This document shows positions 59,853-64,000 of a stretch of DNA of 64,000 nucleotides, one piece after another. The notes beneath the pieces were generated by a model. That model saw only the letters and a list, made by a program, of their open reading frames with translations. It was not told the DNA's origin and ran no database searches. Origin of the DNA: Aselliscus stoliczkanus (lineage: Eukaryota > Chordata > Mammalia > Chiroptera > Hipposideridae); assembly GCA_033961575.1 (NCBI GenBank), contig CM066732.1:111230687-111294686 (forward strand). Reading direction: 5' to 3'. Numbering within the stretch: position 1 is the first letter of the stretch; each line of letters starts with the position of its first letter. Both the position numbers and the translations under genes were made by a program.

Positions 59853-59975
59853 GTTTGTTTTTTGTGTTTTTTTTTGAGGGCAGTGTCACTGGCCCTCATA
59901 TGTGGGACCCGATCCGAACCTGGGCCGCTGGCTTCCCAAGCCAGCGCTTAACCACTGCGCAATTTGGCCAGCCCC
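59853..59975 (-). mobile_element. tRNA-derived SINE, short form
   Basis: Minus-strand head GGGGCTGGCCAAATTGCGCA, GCTGGCTTGGGAAGCCAG, B-box-like GGTTCGGATCGGG, then CCCACATATGAGGGCCAGTG and an A tail. Perfect 15-bp target-site duplication AAAATTGCTGACTTT at 59838-59852 and 59976-59990. Confidence 0.93.
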
Positions 59976-60165
59976 AAAATTGCTGACTTTTGTATTCCTC
60001 TTTTGTTAATTGCCTGTTTGTAATCTCTGCTAATTTTTGTATTGTGGTATTAGTCTTTCACTTATCAATTAATACTAAGTCTGTAAAGTTAATCATATGC
60101 TGCTTTTTTTCTTCTTGAAATTTAAAAAATTTGTTTTCACATATGCCAATTAAAAAATATTTCAG

Positions 60166-60252
60166 GGCCGGCAGAGTGGCATGGTGGTTAGGTGCTGGCT
60201 TAGGAAGCCAGTGGCCCCGGTTTGGGTCCCACATATGAGGGCCAGTGACACT

Positions 60253-60308
<56 letters not shown>
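60166..60308 (+). mobile_element. tRNA-derived SINE, short form
   Basis: Head GGCCGGCAGAGTGGCATGGT, B-box-like GGTTTGGGTCCC, TGAGGGCCAGTGACACTGCC, then a CTC(A)26(TA)n tail. Target-site duplication ATATTTCAG at 60157-60165 and 60309-60317. Confidence 0.93.
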
Positions 60309-60314
<6 letters not shown>

Positions 60315-60624
60315 CAGAGGGTAGGATTAAATCTACTTAATCTTTTATTTATGGTTTCTGCCTTTGCTTGTATGCCTGAATATGTATACATATTCACCTG
60401 TATTTTAAGTTATTTTTATGATTTTTATCCTTCATATTTAATTTAAAAATTCAAATGGAATTTATATAGATATACTCTTCTTTTTCTTTCTTTTACTTAG
60501 TTTGTAGATCAATTATTCCACTCCACTTCTTGAAATTTGAGTCCAAACAATATATTAACTGTCGTATGTCCTTCTTCATTCTCCTCCCAAGTGAGGTATG
60601 TCATTGTGTCTGTTGTGCCAGAAA

Positions 60625-61975
60625 AAAGCTAGGAATATCAAAGGCTTGCAGCCAGATTCTAGCCTCATAACTTCACATGTAGAATTTGAGTCAACTCACC
60701 CCTTGTTTAGAAAGTGAAGCCAACATGAAGATTTGGAGCATCCAATTGTTAAATTTGTTTTCACTGAGTAGACCTGGGCGTGCTTCTTGATTGCTTTGTA
60801 AATTGGGATTATAACAACAGAAACATAGAGTGGTGGCACCAATGCTTAATGCTTTCTATAACAGATCACTGGCATCATAGAAAGTTTCACTTTTATCCTT
60901 AGTATGGTTAGTATTTGCCTGAAATGAAAATTACTGGTGACAATTTAACAGTTAATCAGTAGTTTTTCATACAGAGCTGATTCTATAAAGAAGGTCCCGT
61001 GTGCTATTTACCCAAGTTTGTTTAGATGAGAATTACATTCTAGAAGCTAAAGAGGCTCCATTCCCTGATTTCACACAGAGTACACACATAGAACATGGTG
61101 GGACATTCCTGATGCTGTTCCATGAGGTGCTCTGCTTTTTGTCCAGGAGGTCCCAGAGACAGGAAGGAACTTGCAGAGTGGGCTGCCCTGCCCAGACATA
61201 GGAATTGGGCTAATTTGGAGAAACAGATGGAGAGCGTGGGGGAGGGAGGAGTCGGGGAAAGCACACATTTTATGAAAACTAGAGCATGGGGAGAACAGAG
61301 TGCCCAGTGGCCATCAAAAGGGATTTGAATAACAATTTACCACTCTATTCAAAACTGTCTAAACTATAACAACCCCTCCTTATTACCCACCTTTACTAGG
61401 ACAATTGGCAGCAAGGAGGTATTGCCAAACATGATTTTTGGCAGCGATGCATTCCTTAAGGGGAGGTAAAGCCTTCAGTAAGAGAAGGGGAGCAGCGTGT
61501 TGACCTTGATCCTGTTTAAGCACAGCCCCAATCCCTGGGATCTTTAGATTTGCAGAAACTGGAGAAAGCAGAACCAAGGTGCTGATATATAAGGGAAATC
61601 TTTCATTCCACTCCTAGGGGACAGGCATCCAAGGGATACTTACAACTCACTCTTTAAGGATGTGGGAACTGAGGGTAATCTCGTCATCCTCTACTTCGTG
61701 AGGGGAAAAGAACAGCCCAGTGCACAAAATAAGAAAAAAAAGGGCAGGAATCTTTTCATTGATGTATTTCACCGCAATAAACCTTTTCCCAGTATAATGC
61801 TGAAGAAAGGTAACTGGTTTCTTAACCTTTACTGCTTCCCAAGTGTTCCGTGTTCTTAGAGACTTCTGAGCTTTTTGGTCTTCTGTTCCTCTCCCAGCAA
61901 TGCTCTTCCTGGGCTAATTCCCACGTATCCTTCATCATCACACCCCGGCTGTGTTGGTTGTCTGGTCCCAGTGCA
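60625..61975. other. Unique non-coding stretch
   Basis: No gene or repeat recognised. Frames are at most 74 codons and overlap on opposite strands around 61000-61330. Confidence 0.5.
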
Positions 61976-62099
61976 CCCTTCATGTAGCTGCTGTGGTCAG
62001 TTGTGCAGCTTGGTCACAGCTTATGGGCAGTGGGGAAGAGATGGGTGGGGACATTTCACCCATGTGCCCAAGGGTGGGTCTGCATCTACCTCTAGGAAG

Positions 62100-62370
62100 G
62101 GACACCTTTTCTAAATTCCCCCAAAAGTTGCCTTCTCTGTGCTTACCATTCTCGTAGCTATCATGCTGTGTTATTTTTGTTTACTATCTGTCTATACACA
62201 CTCCCCCACGCATACTCTCTTCCCTACCATCCTCCCTCCCAAAGATATAAAACATCACCGCTTCCAATGAAGTACAGGGATAATATCTTCTTTCTGGATC
62301 CTCAACCCATGTCATTGTGCTTGTCACATAGAAGCTCCTTGGAAAATCTCCCTTGAATATTTGGCGAAAG
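62100..62370 (+). mobile_element. L2 LINE 3' region, diverged
   Basis: 'GTTATTTTTGTTTACTATCT' then 'GTCTATACACACTCCCCCAC' and the end 'TGTGCTTGTCACATAGAAGC', 'TCCTTGGAAAATCTCCCTTG' follow the last part of L2. Confidence 0.55.
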
Positions 62371-62374
62371 AATT

Positions 62375-62685
62375 AAAAGTGAATGTCTTCAAGAAACTTG
62401 CAGCTCTATGTGAGCACCGTATCTTCCTGTAAGTTCTACAACATGTAATAGAACGCTTCACAAGTTAAGTTTCTGAAGAGAGCCTCAGAAAAGAAGCACC
62501 AAGGATGAGAGGAGACTGAAGAAGTTAGGAGAAACTTCACAGAGCAAGTGAGCTGGAATCACTAACTCACAGGTCCTCATAGAGAAAGTCCTAATTGGAC
62601 ATTCAGTTTCTCTCATTTAGGGGAAAGTGGGCAAACTATTTAGAACTCACCAATCTATTGTTTCCTTTCTGCCCTTATAACTGTG
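62375..62685. other. Unique non-coding stretch
   Basis: Nothing recognised. Confidence 0.5.
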
Positions 62686-62688
62686 AGA

Positions 62689-62759
62689 ATTCATTCATTA
62701 TTCATTCATTCATTCATTCATTCATTCATTCATTCATTCATTATTCATTCATTCATTCA
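62689..62759. repeat. (CATT)n tetranucleotide microsatellite
   Basis: About 17 CATT units with two single-unit interruptions (TTATT), giving Phe/Ile/His/Ser-repeat frames. Confidence 0.96.
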
Positions 62760-62764
62760 ACCAT

Positions 62765-63235
62765 ATTTATCTATTACCTACTACATGCAAAACTCTGGCA
62801 GTGCCCTGACCCTCTGCCATAGAACATGCTGTGGGGAGTGCCCAGACCCTGACTGGGTAGGCTCTGATTTTTCCTGGTCTGTCCTTATATACATTTTTGT
62901 ACAAGAGAAAGATGGTGCCCTCCTCTATCTGTGCCTCTAATGGGCTCACCACCGACCTCCAGTCTGGCAGGAAGACTGGCGAGGCAGCAATTCAAAGAGC
63001 TGTGAGGTTAGCAGGGCCCACTTCATCAGGCCCGGGCTCCTCACAGGCCCTGGAATACTACAGGACAACAGTAGCTTCTCATGAAGGCTACCCTTCTGTC
63101 ATGTCCTCTGAGTTCCCTTTGGAGGAACACTTATTCCACGGATTAACATGCAGGAAACCCTCCGAAAGACTCTCCTCCCAGGCTGTTGGGAGAATGAGCA
63201 CAGGGGTTTTGTGAGGAGGAGAGCGCAGGCACACA
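62765..63235. other. Unique non-coding stretch
   Basis: A 105-codon frame at 62897-63214 (+) has no domain and is not called. Somewhat more GC-rich than its surroundings, but not a CpG island. Confidence 0.5.
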
Positions 63236-63239
63236 GTTG

Positions 63240-63400
63240 AATTTGAGGCTGGGGTCACCACGTCCCAGCTATGGAACGTTTGGCAAGTCACCCTCTCAAA
63301 GCCTTAGTTTACTCATCTGTAAAACTGGTATCACCGAGTCAATGATCTGATGTATGCAAACGACTCTGCAATGACCAGCATGGCACGATCTCCTTTAAGA
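63240..63400 (+). repeat. MIR SINE relic
   Basis: 'GAACGTTTGGCAAGTCACCC', 'CAAAGCCTTAGTTTACTCAT' and 'CTGTAAAACTGGTATCACCG' follow MIR core order. Confidence 0.8.
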
Positions 63401-63404
63401 GTAT

Positions 63405-64000
63405 CTGTGTAACCTGAAAAAATTACATCGCTTATAAGATAGTACGAATATTATCTCGCTTCGAAGATTCTGGTTGCCACATAGTTGGTCCTAAAAAGTG
63501 TAAGACTCTTGGAATGAGATTTTTCTGTGGTCCTATGTTTACCAGTCTTAGCGCAGTTTGTTTGGGAGGAAGCCATCACCTTCCGCAGCCACCTTGTGTG
63601 GAACGGACCTTTTCTCACTTGCCGTATTCATTCAAGATATCTGTGGCAGTGCTGCGGAATATTCCAATACGTCCTCTTGACCTCTATCCATAAACAGCCT
63701 TTCTTACAATGAGTGTTCTGAGTTTAGGAGCCTTGCTATTTTCAACAAAGAATTAATTGCAAAGTAATTAAGTTTAGAGCAGGGGAATAGATGAACCCTG
63801 TCTATCATAAAGGAACAGTGTGGATGGTGACATAATGAAGCACGAATACGATGCTTTAGATTAACATGCACACACGCGCAGGCGCGCACACACAAAATCT
63901 CTTTTCTAAGGCACACAAAGAAACCGCCCATCACTTACATTGACAAGATCAATCTAAGCTGCTTAAAGAAGCACTTAATTTTGTTCTCATTAAGTCGCAG
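63405..64000. other. Unique non-coding stretch to window end
   Basis: Nothing recognised except a (CA)/(CGCG) alternating purine-pyrimidine stretch near 63867-63894, which could adopt Z-DNA. Confidence 0.5.

Larger units (their letters stand above)
58385..60620 (-). mobile_element. Old L1M LINE fragment, interrupted by five SINEs
   Basis: Between the SINEs, plus-strand segments read as the complement of the L1 3' half in order: 'CCATTAATTCCACCACTTAT' near 58501, 'TAGTGTGTACCCTCACCAAC' near 59720 and 'CTCTTTTGTTAATTGCCTGT' near 59997. Removing the SINEs makes the pieces continuous. Open frames are destroyed. It is related to 4060-4900. Confidence 0.8.

Noticed and set aside
62689..62759. CRISPR-like or satellite array at the (CATT)n run
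   Set aside because: A 4-bp unit without spacers is a plain microsatellite.

Overview
This is a stretch of mammalian nuclear DNA in which I find no protein-coding gene, exon or structural RNA gene that I can support. The sequence is AT-rich. All open frames are short (longest 154 codons) and the longer ones run through microsatellites, SINEs, MIR or L2 sequence. The window reads as a gene desert or the inside of a very large intron.

Organism: the many worn MIR and L2 copies, an MLT1-type LTR, L1M fragments, a Tigger fossil and a MER53-like palindrome place it among placental mammals. The youngest insertions belong to a tRNA-derived SINE family. It has a short form (a tRNA-like head of about 105 bp plus an A tail) and a long form (the same head, a body of about 330 bp and an AATAAA-containing tail). 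The long-form body resembles, from memory, SINEs of pteropodid and rhinolophoid bats. I therefore suggest a yinpterochiropteran bat, but this is an inference that needs a repeat-library search.

Layout: 1-3.5 kb unique; 3.5-4.9 kb an LTR-like block followed by a minus-strand L1; 7.3-8.3 kb MIR and a long L2 3' end; 10.6-12.4 kb old L1, a short SINE and two large microsatellites; 13-18 kb mostly unique; 19.6-20.1 kb an internally deleted Tigger transposon; 20.9-22.3 kb a long SINE, an MLT1-like LTR and a short SINE; 23-30 kb MIR, L2 and L1 relics, a 23-bp tandem duplication and an LTR-like end; 32.3-38.3 kb L2, two adjacent MIRs and a short SINE; 38-45 kb mostly unexplained sequence ending in a pure (CAG)19 tract and a MER53-like palindrome; 45.6-55 kb further MIR, L2 and L1M relics; 55-58.4 kb unique; 58.4-60.6 kb an old minus-strand L1 broken by five SINEs, one inserted in the tail of another; 60.6-64 kb unique sequence with L2, a (CATT)n array and MIR.

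No operon-like or pathway relationship exists here. What can be read is the insertion history, and a few candidate regulatory motifs: paired AP-1 sites, and a CTCF-like core inside a SINE.
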